Of a DNA stretch of 64,000 nt, positions 26,048-35,148 are shown one piece after another; the first letter of the stretch is position 1, and each line of letters opens with the position of its first letter. The notes under the pieces are model-generated. The model saw only the letters and a program-made list of their open reading frames with translations, was not told the DNA's origin and made no database searches. Source of the stretch: Burkholderia guangdongensis. Lineage in GTDB: Bacteria; Pseudomonadota; Gammaproteobacteria; Burkholderiales; Burkholderiaceae. The DNA lies in NCBI RefSeq assembly GCF_013403875.1, contig NZ_JACBNX010000024.1, positions 1 through 64,000 of the forward strand, read 5' to 3'. A program made the translations under genes and the position numbers.

Positions 26048-26757
26048 TCGAGATCCTCAACCAATTCGGCCAGGCGTTCCTCTACTGGGACGGCCAGCGC
26101 CTGTCCGGCCTCGCGGTCACGCTGTGGCTGCTCGTCGCGTCGATCTCGATCGGCTTTTGCTGCTCGGTGCCGCTCGCGGTCGCGCGGGTATCGAAGAACC
26201 GCTGGCTGTCCACGCCGGTGCGGCTGTACACGTACGTGTTCCGCGGCACGCCGCTGTACGTGCAGCTGCTGCTGATCTACACCGGGATGTACAGCCTCGA
26301 GTTCGTGCGTTCGCATTCGCTGCTCGACGCGTTCTTCAAGAGCGGCTTCAACTGCACGATCCTCGCGTTCGCGCTGAACACGTGCGCGTACACGACCGAG
26401 ATCTTCGCGGGCGCGATCAAGGCGACGTCGCACGGCGAGGTCGAGGCCGCCCGCGCATACGGGATGTCGACGTTCGCGATGTACCGCCGCGTGATCCTGC
26501 CGTCCGCATTGCGCCGCGCGCTGCCGCTGTACAGCAACGAGGTGATCCTGATGCTGCACGCGACGACGGTCGCGTTCACCGCGACGGTGCCGGACATCCT
26601 GAAGGTCGCGCGCGACGCGAACTCGGCGACGTACATGGCGTTCCAGTCGTTCGGGCTCGCCGCGCTGATCTATCTTGCGGTATCGTTCGCACTCGTCGCG
26701 GCGTTTCGCCGTGCCGAGCGCCACTGGCTCGCGTACCTCGCGGCCGGCCGTCATTGA
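26044..26757 (+). CDS. aotM: Basic amino acid ABC transporter permease (HisM/AotM type)
   Basis: 237 residues with about five membrane segments and the EAA loop EVEAARAYGMSTFAMYRRVILP. Start overlaps the aotQ stop. It forms the heterodimeric channel with the previous gene. The motif RGTPLYVQLLLIYTG is typical of the HisM branch. Confidence 0.9.
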   Translation: MIEILNQFGQAFLYWDGQRLSGLAVTLWLLVASISIGFCCSVPLAVARVSKNRWLSTPVRLYTYVFRGTPLYVQLLLIYTGMYSLEFVRSHSLLDAFFKSGFNCTILAFALNTCAYTTEIFAGAIKATSHGEVEAARAYGMSTFAMYRRVILPSALRRALPLYSNEVILMLHATTVAFTATVPDILKVARDANSATYMAFQSFGLAALIYLAVSFALVAAFRRAERHWLAYLAAGRH

Positions 26758-26762
26758 TTCAA

Positions 26763-26835
26763 TTCAGCCTCCGCCGGGCCGCCCCAAGGAGGCTGAACGC
26801 CCCCTCGGGGGGCAGCGAACGAAGTGAGCGTGGGG
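26763..26835. repeat. Betaproteobacterial extragenic element with two hairpins
   Basis: Two back-to-back stems fill the aotM-aotP gap: TTCAGCCTCC/GGAGGCTGAA (26763-26772 with 26788-26797), then GCCCCC/GGGGGC with a TCG loop (26799-26813), followed by GCAGCGAACGAAGTGAGCG. I recognise this composite (CCGCCCCAAGG ... CCCCTCGGGGGGCAGCG) from intergenic regions of Burkholderia and relatives. It may lower expression of distal genes or stabilise the upstream mRNA. Confidence 0.8.
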
Positions 26836-26859
26836 GCACATTTCATCCAGGAGAGCCAG

Positions 26860-27654
26860 GTGGCAGACATCCAGCAAACGAGCCCCGCCAGCAAGCTTGC
26901 GGCGCTCGATATCCACAAGCGATTCGGCGACAACGAGGTGCTGAAGGGCGTGTCGCTGAACGCGAAGGCCGGCGACGTGATCAGCATCATCGGCTCGTCG
27001 GGGTCGGGCAAGAGCACGTTTCTGCGCTGCATCAATTTCCTCGAGCGTCCGAACGCGGGCCAGATCATCGTCGACGGCGAGGCCGTTCGCACGAAGGTCG
27101 GCAAGGCCGGTGGGCTCGAGGTCGCCGATCATAAGCAACTGCAGCGCGTGCGCACGAAGCTCGCGATGGTGTTCCAGCACTTCAATCTGTGGGCGCACAT
27201 GAACGTGCTCGAGAACGTGATGGAAGCGCCGGTGCACGTGCTCGGCATTTCGAAGAAGGAAGCCGAGGATCGCGCGCGCACGTATCTCGAGAAGGTCGGC
27301 CTGGCGCCGCGCGTCGAGAAGCAGTATCCGTCGCATCTGTCGGGCGGGCAGCAGCAGCGCGTCGCGATCGCGCGCGCGCTGGCGATGCATCCGGACGTGA
27401 TGCTGTTCGACGAGCCGACGTCGGCGCTCGATCCGGAGCTCGTCGGCGAAGTGCTGAAGGTGATGCAGAAACTGGCCGAGGAAGGCCGGACGATGGTCGT
27501 CGTCACGCACGAGATGGGCTTCGCGCGCAACGTGTCGAACCACGTGATGTTCCTGCACCAGGGGCGGACCGAGGAAGAGGGCAATCCGTCCGAGGTGCTC
27601 GTGCGGCCGCAGAGCGAGCGGCTCAAGCAGTTCCTGTCCGGCAGCCTGAAGTAA
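26860..27654 (+). CDS. aotP: Basic amino acid ABC transporter ATPase (HisP/AotP type)
   Basis: 264 residues from the GTG at 26860, which has CAGGAGAG in front; an upstream GTG at 26824 lies inside the extragenic repeat and is less likely. Walker A GSSGSGKST, signature LSGGQQQRVAIARAL, Walker B VMLFDEPTSALD and the switch histidine (VVVTHEM) are all intact. It energises the two permeases. It is separated from them by the repeat element. Confidence 0.93.
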   Translation: MADIQQTSPASKLAALDIHKRFGDNEVLKGVSLNAKAGDVISIIGSSGSGKSTFLRCINFLERPNAGQIIVDGEAVRTKVGKAGGLEVADHKQLQRVRTKLAMVFQHFNLWAHMNVLENVMEAPVHVLGISKKEAEDRARTYLEKVGLAPRVEKQYPSHLSGGQQQRVAIARALAMHPDVMLFDEPTSALDPELVGEVLKVMQKLAEEGRTMVVVTHEMGFARNVSNHVMFLHQGRTEEEGNPSEVLVRPQSERLKQFLSGSLK

Positions 27655-27680
27655 CGCCGGGCGGGCTGCGCGTGGTTCCG

Positions 27681-28712
27681 GTGACACGTCCGGCAGGATC
27701 GGCCCGCACGACGCAGGTGGCGATCGTCGCGTTGCCGCCGGTGTCGATGTCGGGCGTCGGCCCGATCGTCGACGCGCTGAATCTGGCGAACGAGATCGAC
27801 GGGCGGTCGCTGTACCGCTGGCAGGTGTGCTCGTGGGACGGGCGCGCGGTGCCGCTCGCGGGCGGCGCGCAATGGCACGCGGATGCCGCATTCAACGACG
27901 CGATCGCGTGCGACTGGCTGATCGTCGTCAGCGAGCGGTTCCAGCAGTTCGCCGACTACCGGCTGTTCCTCGCGAGCCTCGCGCGGGTCGGCCAGCGCAC
28001 GCCGCTCGTGACGGGGATTCATCATGGCGTCTGGTGGCTCGCGATGGCGGGGCAGCTGTCGGGCTACCGGGTGAGCGTGAACTGGGAGGCGTACCAGCAG
28101 TTCGCCGAGCAGTTCGAGCGTTCGATCGTCACGCAGCAGATTTTCGAGATCGACCGCGACCGTGCGACGTGCGCGGGCGGGCAGACGACGGTCGATTTCA
28201 TGCTCGCGATGATCGGCCGCGAGCACGGGCCGGAACTGGCCGAGCGGATCGCGGATGCGGTGGGCGCGGGCACGTTGCGCAGCGGCGAGGAGCGCCAGCG
28301 GATTCCGTTCGTGACGGCGCCGGGCGAGCGTCACCCGCGCCTGAACGATGCGTTGCTGCTGATGGAAGCGAACGTCGAGGACCCGCTGACGACGGACGAG
28401 ATCGCGGGGCTGGTCGGCGTGTCGCGGCGGCAGCTGGAGCGGCTGTTCCGCCAGTATCTGGGCGCGATGCCGTCGAAGTATTACCTGAATCTGCGCTTGC
28501 TGAAGGCGCGCACGCAGCTGCAGCGCACGAGCAAGTCGGTGGTGCAGGTGAGCCTGGCGTGCGGCTTCTCGTCGGCCGCGCACTTTTCGAACGCATACCG
28601 CGAGCGCTTCGGCGTGACGCCGCGCGAGGATCGCCGCGCATGGCTGGAGAAGCAGCACGGCGGTGGCGGCGAGCCGCGCGGCGGCGCGCTGGTGGAAAGA
28701 CCCGAGGAATGA
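27681..28712 (+). CDS. argR: AraC-family regulator, ArgR type (DJ-1/PfpI-like sensor domain)
   Basis: About 343 residues from GTG 27681; a GTG at 27672 is an alternative. The N-terminal ~200 residues resemble the DJ-1/PfpI amidotransferase fold of GlxA-like regulators. The C-terminal AraC helix-turn-helix pair covers residues ~230-325 (EIAGLVGVSRRQLERLFRQYLG; VSLACGFSSAAHFSNAYRERFG). In Pseudomonas the homologous ArgR activates the aot and aru operons in response to arginine. Its position between aotP and astC supports that role here. It is not the hexameric E. coli ArgR. Confidence 0.85.
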   Translation: MTRPAGSARTTQVAIVALPPVSMSGVGPIVDALNLANEIDGRSLYRWQVCSWDGRAVPLAGGAQWHADAAFNDAIACDWLIVVSERFQQFADYRLFLASLARVGQRTPLVTGIHHGVWWLAMAGQLSGYRVSVNWEAYQQFAEQFERSIVTQQIFEIDRDRATCAGGQTTVDFMLAMIGREHGPELAERIADAVGAGTLRSGEERQRIPFVTAPGERHPRLNDALLLMEANVEDPLTTDEIAGLVGVSRRQLERLFRQYLGAMPSKYYLNLRLLKARTQLQRTSKSVVQVSLACGFSSAAHFSNAYRERFGVTPREDRRAWLEKQHGGGGEPRGGALVERPEE

Positions 28713-28959
28713 CGGCGGACGCCGTCACCGGACTGTCATCGAGGCCCGATTAACTTGACGGAGCGGTGCAGACTATCGAATTCGGCTGGAGATAGCATGA
28801 ACGCGTGACTGCCGCGCGGGACAACCCCTCCAGTTTCGGCGCTGACCCGGGCATCCCCCCGGGCATCCCGATAAAACCCGTCGCAATTCCGCAAGACTGG
28901 CGATCGCTGCATCCCTAAACTTGAACCTATTACGACTGACGTACCTGAAAGGAACGACC

Positions 28960-30183
28960 ATGACCGATCTGACCGTGACCCGCGAAACTTTCGACGAAGT
29001 GATGGTGCCGGTATTTTCTCCGGCGCCGTTCGTGCCGGACCGCGCGGAAGGCTCGCGCATCTGGGACACGGCGGGCCGTGACTACGTGGATTTCGCGTGC
29101 GGCATCGCGGTGACGTCGCTGGGCCACAACCATCCGGAACTGCTGAAGGTGCTGGACGAACAGAGCCGCAAGCTCTGGCACATCGGCAACGGCTACACGA
29201 ACGAGCCGGTCCTGCGCCTCGCGAAGCGCCTCGAATCCCTGACCTTCGCGGACCGCGCATTCTTCGCGAACTCCGGCGCGGAAGCGAACGAAGCCGCGCT
29301 GAAGCTCGCGCGCCGCGTCGCGTTCGACCGCCACGGCGCGGACAAATACGAAATCATCTCGTTCGTGCAGTCGTTCCACGGCCGCACGTTCTTCACGGTG
29401 AGTGTCGGCGGCCAGCCGAAGTATTCGGACGGCTTCGGCCCGCGCCCGGAAGGCATCACGCACCTGCCGTACAACGACATCGAAGCGGCGAAGGCGGCGA
29501 TCGGCCCGCAGACGTGCGCGGTGATCGTCGAGCCGGTGCAGGGCGAAGGCGGTGTGATCCCGGCGGATCCGGCCTTCCTGAAGGCGCTGCGCGAAGCGTG
29601 CGACGCGAACAACGCCGTGCTGATCTTCGACGAAGTGCAGACGGGCGTCGGCCGCACCGGCCACTTCTACGCGTACATGGACACGGGCGTGACGCCGGAC
29701 ATCCTGACGACCGCGAAGGCGCTCGGCAACGGCTTCCCGATCGGCGCGATGCTGACGACGAAGGAACTGGCCGCGCACTTCAAGGTCGGCGTGCACGGCA
29801 CGACGTACGGCGGCAACCCGCTCGCGTCGGCGATTGCGGACAAGGTCGTCGAGCTGATCGGCGATCCGGCGGTTCTCGAAGGCGTGCGCGAGCGCAGCGT
29901 TCGCGTGAAGAACGCGCTCGCGCGCATCAACGCGCGTCACGGGATCTTCAAGGAGATCCGCGGCAAGGGCCTGCTGATCGGCGCGGAACTCGTCGCGTCG
30001 CTCGACGGCCGCGCGAAGGACTTCGTGAACGCGGCGGCCGAGCACGGCGTGATCATGCTGATCGCCGGCCCGAACGTGCTGCGCTTCGCGCCGTCGCTCG
30101 TGATTCCGTTCGACGTGCTCGACGAAGGCCTCGCGCGCTTCGAGAAGGCGGTCGAGCAGGTGCTGGCCGCGCAGGCCGCCTGA
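28960..30183 (+). CDS. astC: Succinylornithine / acetylornithine transaminase
   Basis: 407 residues from the ATG at 28960 behind GAAAGGAACG. A class-III PLP aminotransferase with the FDEVQTGVGRTGHF segment and PLP lysine Lys253 (LTTAKALGNGFPIG). In the arginine succinyltransferase pathway it converts N2-succinylornithine plus 2-oxoglutarate to succinylglutamate semialdehyde and glutamate; homologues also serve in arginine synthesis. First gene of the ast operon. Confidence 0.94.
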   Translation: MTDLTVTRETFDEVMVPVFSPAPFVPDRAEGSRIWDTAGRDYVDFACGIAVTSLGHNHPELLKVLDEQSRKLWHIGNGYTNEPVLRLAKRLESLTFADRAFFANSGAEANEAALKLARRVAFDRHGADKYEIISFVQSFHGRTFFTVSVGGQPKYSDGFGPRPEGITHLPYNDIEAAKAAIGPQTCAVIVEPVQGEGGVIPADPAFLKALREACDANNAVLIFDEVQTGVGRTGHFYAYMDTGVTPDILTTAKALGNGFPIGAMLTTKELAAHFKVGVHGTTYGGNPLASAIADKVVELIGDPAVLEGVRERSVRVKNALARINARHGIFKEIRGKGLLIGAELVASLDGRAKDFVNAAAEHGVIMLIAGPNVLRFAPSLVIPFDVLDEGLARFEKAVEQVLAAQAA

Positions 30184-30212
30184 GCCCGCGCCCATCGCAG
30201 ACAGGAACGACG

Positions 30213-31265
30213 ATGCTATTTGTTCGCCCCGGCAAACTCACGGATCTCGATGCGCTCGCGCAGATGGCGCGCACCGCGCAGCCGGTCCTGCACTCGCTGC
30301 CGCACGACCGCGCGGCGCTCGAAGCGCGCGTCGCGCTCTCCGAGGATTCGTTTCGCGCGGACGTCGACTTCCCCGGCGAGGAGTTCTATCTGTTCGTGCT
30401 GGAGGACGGCGCGTCCGGCAGGCTGCTCGGCACCGCGAGCATCGTGGCGGCGGCCGGCTACTCGGAGCCGTTCTATGCGTTCCGCAACGACGCGCTGATC
30501 CATGCGTCGCGCGAGCTGCACGTGAACCGCAAGATCCACGCGCTGACGATGTCGCACGAGCTGACCGGCAAGAGCCGCCTCGCCGGCTTCTACGTCGATC
30601 CGTCGCTGCGCGGCGACGCGGCCGCGCATCTGATCTCGCGCGCGCGGATGATGTATATCGCCGCGCATCGGCGCCGGTTCACGCCGGAAGTGTTCACGCT
30701 GCTGCTCGGCGTGACGGACGACGACGGCGCATCGCCGTTCTGGGAAGCGGTGGGCCGCAAGTTCTTCGGCCGCGACTTCACGGCGATCGACATCGCGTCG
30801 GGCGGCCGCAGCCGCACGTTCATCGCCGAAGTGATGCCGAACTATCCGCTGTACGTGCCGCTGCTGCCGGAAGCCGCGCAGCGCGTGCTCGGCGAGCCGA
30901 ATGCGACCGCCGAACTCGCGTACGACATTCACCTCGAAGAGGGGTTCGAGCCGGACCGCTACGTCGACATTTTCGACGCGGGCCCGGTGCTGACCGCGCA
31001 GATCGACCGCACCGCGTGCGTGAAGCAGGGTGTGGAGCGCACGGTGCACGAGAGCGCGCGCCAGCAGGGCGACGTCACGTATCTGGTGTCGAGCGGCAAC
31101 GGCGAGTCGTTTCGCTGCGTGCTCGCGGATCTGCCGGGTGACGTGGCGGCCGGCGCGCCGCTTGCGGGCGACGCGCGCGCGGCGCTCGACGTGAAGGATG
31201 GCGACGTCGTGCGGTGCGTGCCGCTGCACCGGCGCGCCGAGGATTCGAAGGGAGACGCAGCATGA
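30213..31265 (+). CDS. aruF: Arginine N-succinyltransferase, alpha subunit
   Basis: 350 residues, AstA family (GNAT-like fold), with LFVRPGKLTDLDALAQMART at the N-terminus and FYVDPSLRGDAAAHLISRARMM and FDAGPVLTAQIDRT further on. It transfers succinyl from succinyl-CoA to arginine. As in Pseudomonas, two homologous subunits are coded in tandem. The stop overlaps the next start by four bases. Confidence 0.93.
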   Translation: MLFVRPGKLTDLDALAQMARTAQPVLHSLPHDRAALEARVALSEDSFRADVDFPGEEFYLFVLEDGASGRLLGTASIVAAAGYSEPFYAFRNDALIHASRELHVNRKIHALTMSHELTGKSRLAGFYVDPSLRGDAAAHLISRARMMYIAAHRRRFTPEVFTLLLGVTDDDGASPFWEAVGRKFFGRDFTAIDIASGGRSRTFIAEVMPNYPLYVPLLPEAAQRVLGEPNATAELAYDIHLEEGFEPDRYVDIFDAGPVLTAQIDRTACVKQGVERTVHESARQQGDVTYLVSSGNGESFRCVLADLPGDVAAGAPLAGDARAALDVKDGDVVRCVPLHRRAEDSKGDAA

Positions 31266-32320
31266 TCGTCGTTCGGGTCGTACAAACGGGCGACGTGGAT
31301 GCGCTCGTGTCGCTCGCGCAGGAAACCGGTCCGGGGATGACGTCGTTCAAGCCCGATCGCGACGCGCTCGCCGCGCGCATCGAGCGCACGCGCCGCACGA
31401 TCGAAGGCCGCGCGACGCCGGCCGAAGCCGGCTACTTCTTCGTGATGGAAGACGCGAAGACGGGCGACATCGCGGGCGTGTGCGGGATCGAGACCGAGGT
31501 CGGCCTCGAGCAGCCGTTCTACAACTACCGCGTCAGCACCGTCGTGCATGCGAGCCAGGAGCTCGGCGTGTGGACGAAGATGTCGCTCTTGAACATCTCG
31601 CACGATCTGACCGGCTATGCGGAAGTGTGCTCGCTGTTCCTGAGCCCGCGTTACCGGACGGGCGGCGTCGGCGGCCTGCTGTCGCGCTCGCGCTTCATGT
31701 TCATCGCGCAGTTCCGCGAGCGCTTTCCGGAGCGCATCTGCGCGGAAATGCGCGGGTATTTCGACGAGGACGGCACGTCGCCGTTCTGGCGCGCGCTCGG
31801 TTCGCACTTCTATCAGATCGATTTCAACGCGGCCGACTACCTGACCGCGCACGGCCGCAAGTCGTTCCTCGCGGAGCTGATGCCGCGCTTTCCGGTGTAC
31901 GTCGACCTGTTGCCGGAAGAGGCGCAGCGCGTCGTCGGCCTCACGCATCGCGACACGGTGCCCGCGCGGAAGATGCTCGAGGCCGAGGGGATGCGCTATC
32001 AGAACCACGTCGACATCTTCGACGCGGGCCCGTCGCTCGAATGCCACGTCGACGACTTGCGCACGGTGCGCGAGAGCGTCGTCGTGCCGGTGTCGATCGG
32101 CGTGCCGGGGCCGTTCGATGCGGCGCGCGATGATGCGTCGGGCGCCGCCATGCCGAAGTCGCTCGTGTCGAATACGTCGCTCGGCGATTTCCGCGTCGGC
32201 GTCGCGCCGGGCGTGGTCGGCAACGGCACGTTCGTGCTGTCCGCCGACGACGCGGCCGCGCTGAACGTGAAAGCGGGCGATCCGGTGCGCGTGCTGCCGC
32301 TCAAAGTCAAACAGGGATAA
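31262..32320 (+). CDS. aruG: Arginine N-succinyltransferase, beta subunit
   Basis: 352 residues from the ATG at 31262 (ATGA overlap with aruF). Same fold and motif order as its partner (VVRVVQTGDVDALVSLAQ; LFLSPRYRTGGVGGLLSRSRFMF; DIFDAGPSLECHVDD), pointing to an old tandem duplication. Together they catalyse the first step of arginine catabolism by the AST route. Confidence 0.94.
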   Translation: MIVVRVVQTGDVDALVSLAQETGPGMTSFKPDRDALAARIERTRRTIEGRATPAEAGYFFVMEDAKTGDIAGVCGIETEVGLEQPFYNYRVSTVVHASQELGVWTKMSLLNISHDLTGYAEVCSLFLSPRYRTGGVGGLLSRSRFMFIAQFRERFPERICAEMRGYFDEDGTSPFWRALGSHFYQIDFNAADYLTAHGRKSFLAELMPRFPVYVDLLPEEAQRVVGLTHRDTVPARKMLEAEGMRYQNHVDIFDAGPSLECHVDDLRTVRESVVVPVSIGVPGPFDAARDDASGAAMPKSLVSNTSLGDFRVGVAPGVVGNGTFVLSADDAAALNVKAGDPVRVLPLKVKQG

Positions 32321-32328
32321 CAGGAATC

Positions 32329-33792
32329 ATGACGGAACTCTTCATCGACGGCGCCTGGATCGCAGGCACAGGCCCGGTTTTCGCTTCGCGCAACCCCGGC
32401 ACCGACGAGATCGCCTGGCAGGGCGCGAGCGCGTCGGCGGCGGACGTCGATCGTGCGGTCGCGAGCGCGCGCCGTGCGTTCGCCGGCTGGTCCGCGCTTC
32501 ATTTCGACGCGCGCGTCGCGATCGTCAAGCGCTTCGCCGAACTGCTGACCGAGCGCAAGGAAGCGATCGCGACCGCGATCGGCCGCGAGACGGGCAAGCC
32601 GCTGTGGGAAGCGCGCACCGAAGTCGCGTCGATGGCCGCGAAGGTCGGCATCTCGATCCAGGCGTATCAGGAGCGCACCGGCGAGAAACGCCAGGCGATG
32701 GCCGACGGCACCGCGGTGCTGCGCCACCGTCCGCACGGCGTCGTCGCGGTGTTCGGTCCGTACAACTTCCCGGGCCATCTGCCGAACGGCCATATCGTGC
32801 CCGCGCTGATCGCCGGCAACGCGGTCGTGTTCAAGCCGTCCGAGCTCGCGCCGGGCGTCGCGCGCGCGACCGTCGAAGTGTGGCAGGCGGCGGGGCTGCC
32901 CGAAGGCGTGCTGAACCTCGTGCAGGGCGAGAAGGACACCGGCGTCGCGCTCGCGAACCATCGGCAGATCGACGGGCTGTTCTTCACCGGCAGCTCGGAC
33001 ACCGGCACGCTGCTGCACCGGCAGTTCGGCGGCCGTCCGGAGATCGTGCTCGCGCTCGAGATGGGCGGCAACAACCCGCTCGTGATCGGCGAGGTCGAGG
33101 ACATCGACGCGGCCGTCCATCACACGATCCAGTCGGCATTCCTGTCGGCGGGCCAGCGCTGCACGTGCGCGCGCCGGATCTTCGTGCCGAAGGGCGCGTA
33201 CGGCGACCGCTTCGTCGCGCGCCTGGCCGACGTCACGTCGAAGATCACCGCCGACGTGTTCGACGCCGATCCGCAGCCGTTCATGGGCGCGGTGATCTCG
33301 GCGCGCGCGGCCGCGAAGCTCGTCGACGCGCAGGCGCGCCTCGTCGAGCAGGGCGCGAAGCCGATCATCGAGATGACGCAGCGCGATGCGCGCCTGGGCT
33401 TCGTGAACGCGTCGATCCTCGACGTGACCGACGTCGCGTCGCTGCCGGACGAGGAGCACTTCGGCCCGCTCGCGCAGATCGTCCGCTACGCGACGTTCGA
33501 CGACGCGATCGCGCAGGCGAATGACACCGCGTTCGGGCTGTCGGCGGGCCTGCTCGCCGACGACGAGCGCGTATGGACGCACTTCCAGCGCACGATCCGC
33601 GCCGGCATCGTGAACTGGAACCGGCCGACGAACGGCGCGTCGTCGGCGGCGCCGTTCGGCGGCACCGGCCGCTCCGGCAACCACCGGCCGAGCGCGTATT
33701 ACGCGGCCGACTACTGCGCGTACCCGATGGCGTCGGTCGAAAGCGCGCAACTGAGCATGCCCGCGAGCCTGTCGCCGGGCCTCCATTTCTGA
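32329..33792 (+). CDS. astD: Succinylglutamate-semialdehyde dehydrogenase
   Basis: 487 residues of the aldehyde dehydrogenase superfamily. The catalytic Cys278 lies in SAGQRCTCARRIFVP and the general-base Glu in LALEMGGNNP. The cofactor-binding GPYNFPGHLPNGH segment is typical of AstD. It oxidises N-succinylglutamate semialdehyde to N-succinylglutamate with NAD. Nine bases after aruG. Confidence 0.95.
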   Translation: MTELFIDGAWIAGTGPVFASRNPGTDEIAWQGASASAADVDRAVASARRAFAGWSALHFDARVAIVKRFAELLTERKEAIATAIGRETGKPLWEARTEVASMAAKVGISIQAYQERTGEKRQAMADGTAVLRHRPHGVVAVFGPYNFPGHLPNGHIVPALIAGNAVVFKPSELAPGVARATVEVWQAAGLPEGVLNLVQGEKDTGVALANHRQIDGLFFTGSSDTGTLLHRQFGGRPEIVLALEMGGNNPLVIGEVEDIDAAVHHTIQSAFLSAGQRCTCARRIFVPKGAYGDRFVARLADVTSKITADVFDADPQPFMGAVISARAAAKLVDAQARLVEQGAKPIIEMTQRDARLGFVNASILDVTDVASLPDEEHFGPLAQIVRYATFDDAIAQANDTAFGLSAGLLADDERVWTHFQRTIRAGIVNWNRPTNGASSAAPFGGTGRSGNHRPSAYYAADYCAYPMASVESAQLSMPASLSPGLHF

Positions 33793-33807
33793 CCCAGGGG
33801 AACGACG

Positions 33808-35148
33808 ATGAACGCAAAAGAAGCCAATTTCGATGGACTCGTCGGCCCGACGCACAACTACGCCGGGCTGTCGTTCGGCAACGTCGCGTCGCTGAACAAC
33901 GAAAAGTCGGCCGCGAACCCGAAGGCCGCCGCGAAGCAGGGGCTGCGCAAGATGAAGCAGCTCGCCGATCTCGGCTTCGCGCAGGGCGTGCTGCCGCCGC
34001 AGGAACGGCCGTCGCTGCGCCTGCTGCGCGACCTCGGTTTCAGCGGCAAGGATGCGGACGTGATCGCGAAGGCCGCGAAGCAGGCGCCGGAAATGCTGGC
34101 CGCCGCGAGCTCGGCGTCCGCGATGTGGACGGCCAACGCGGCGACGGTGAGCCCGTCGGCCGACACGAGCGACGGCCGCGTTCACTTCACGCCGGCGAAC
34201 CTGTGCAGCAAGCTGCATCGCGCGATCGAGCACGGCGCGACGCGCCGCACGCTCGCGACGATCTTCGCCGACGAGTCGCGCTTCGCGGTGCACGACGCGC
34301 TGCCGGGCACGCCGGCGCTCGGCGACGAAGGCGCGGCGAACCACACGCGCTTCTGCGCGGAGTACGGCAAGCCGGGCATCGAGTTCTTCGTGTACGGCCG
34401 CGCCGAATACCGGCGCGGGCCGGAGCCGAAGCGCTTCCCGGCGCGCCAGACGTTCGAGGCGAGCCGCGCGGTCGCGCATCGTCACGGGCTGCGCGAGGAA
34501 GGGGTCGTCTATGCGCAGCAGGATCCGGACGTGATCGACGCGGGCGTGTTCCACAACGACGTGATCGCGGTCGGCAACCGCGACACGCTGTTCTGCCACG
34601 AGCGCGCGTTCCTCGACAAGCAGGCGGTCTACGACACGCTGACGGCGTCGCTCGACGCGCACGGCGCGCGGATGAACGTGATCGAGGTGCCGGATGCGGC
34701 GGTCAGCGTCGCGGACGCGGTCGGCTCGTATCTGTTCAACAGCCAGCTTCTGTCGCGCGCCGACGGCTCGCAGGTGCTCGTCGTGCCGCAGGAATGCCGC
34801 GAGAACGCGAACGTCGCGCGCTACCTCGACTCGCTCGCCGCCGGCAACGGCCCGATCGACGAAGTGCTGGTGTTCGACCTGCGCGAGAGCATGAAGAACG
34901 GCGGCGGCCCGGCGTGCCTGCGCCTGCGCGTCGTGCTGAGCGACGCGGAGCGCGCGGCGGTCGGCGCGAACGTGTGGATCGACGACGCGCTGTTCGCGTC
35001 GCTCGACAACTGGATCGACAAGCACTACCGCGATCGCATCGCGCCGGAAGACCTCGCCGATCCGGCGCTGCTCGACGAGTCGCGTACCGCGCTCGACGCG
35101 CTCACGCAGATTCTGCGCGTCGGTTCGCTGTATGACTTCCAGCGCTGA
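33808..35148 (+). CDS. astB: N-succinylarginine dihydrolase
   Basis: 446 residues of the guanidine-modifying superfamily. The N-terminal EANFDGLVGPTHNYAGLSFGN is the AstB signature and the C-terminal GGPACLRLRV holds the catalytic Cys370 (equivalent to Cys365 of E. coli). It hydrolyses succinylarginine to succinylornithine, two ammonia and CO2. Its end overlaps the next gene by 17 bases. Confidence 0.96.
   Translation: MNAKEANFDGLVGPTHNYAGLSFGNVASLNNEKSAANPKAAAKQGLRKMKQLADLGFAQGVLPPQERPSLRLLRDLGFSGKDADVIAKAAKQAPEMLAAASSASAMWTANAATVSPSADTSDGRVHFTPANLCSKLHRAIEHGATRRTLATIFADESRFAVHDALPGTPALGDEGAANHTRFCAEYGKPGIEFFVYGRAEYRRGPEPKRFPARQTFEASRAVAHRHGLREEGVVYAQQDPDVIDAGVFHNDVIAVGNRDTLFCHERAFLDKQAVYDTLTASLDAHGARMNVIEVPDAAVSVADAVGSYLFNSQLLSRADGSQVLVVPQECRENANVARYLDSLAAGNGPIDEVLVFDLRESMKNGGGPACLRLRVVLSDAERAAVGANVWIDDALFASLDNWIDKHYRDRIAPEDLADPALLDESRTALDALTQILRVGSLYDFQR

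Noticed and set aside
28888..28910. Possible sigma-54 promoter upstream of astC (TGGCGATCGCTGCA)
   Set aside because: The GG and GC elements are 8 bases apart and not the required 10, so it does not fit the -24/-12 consensus.
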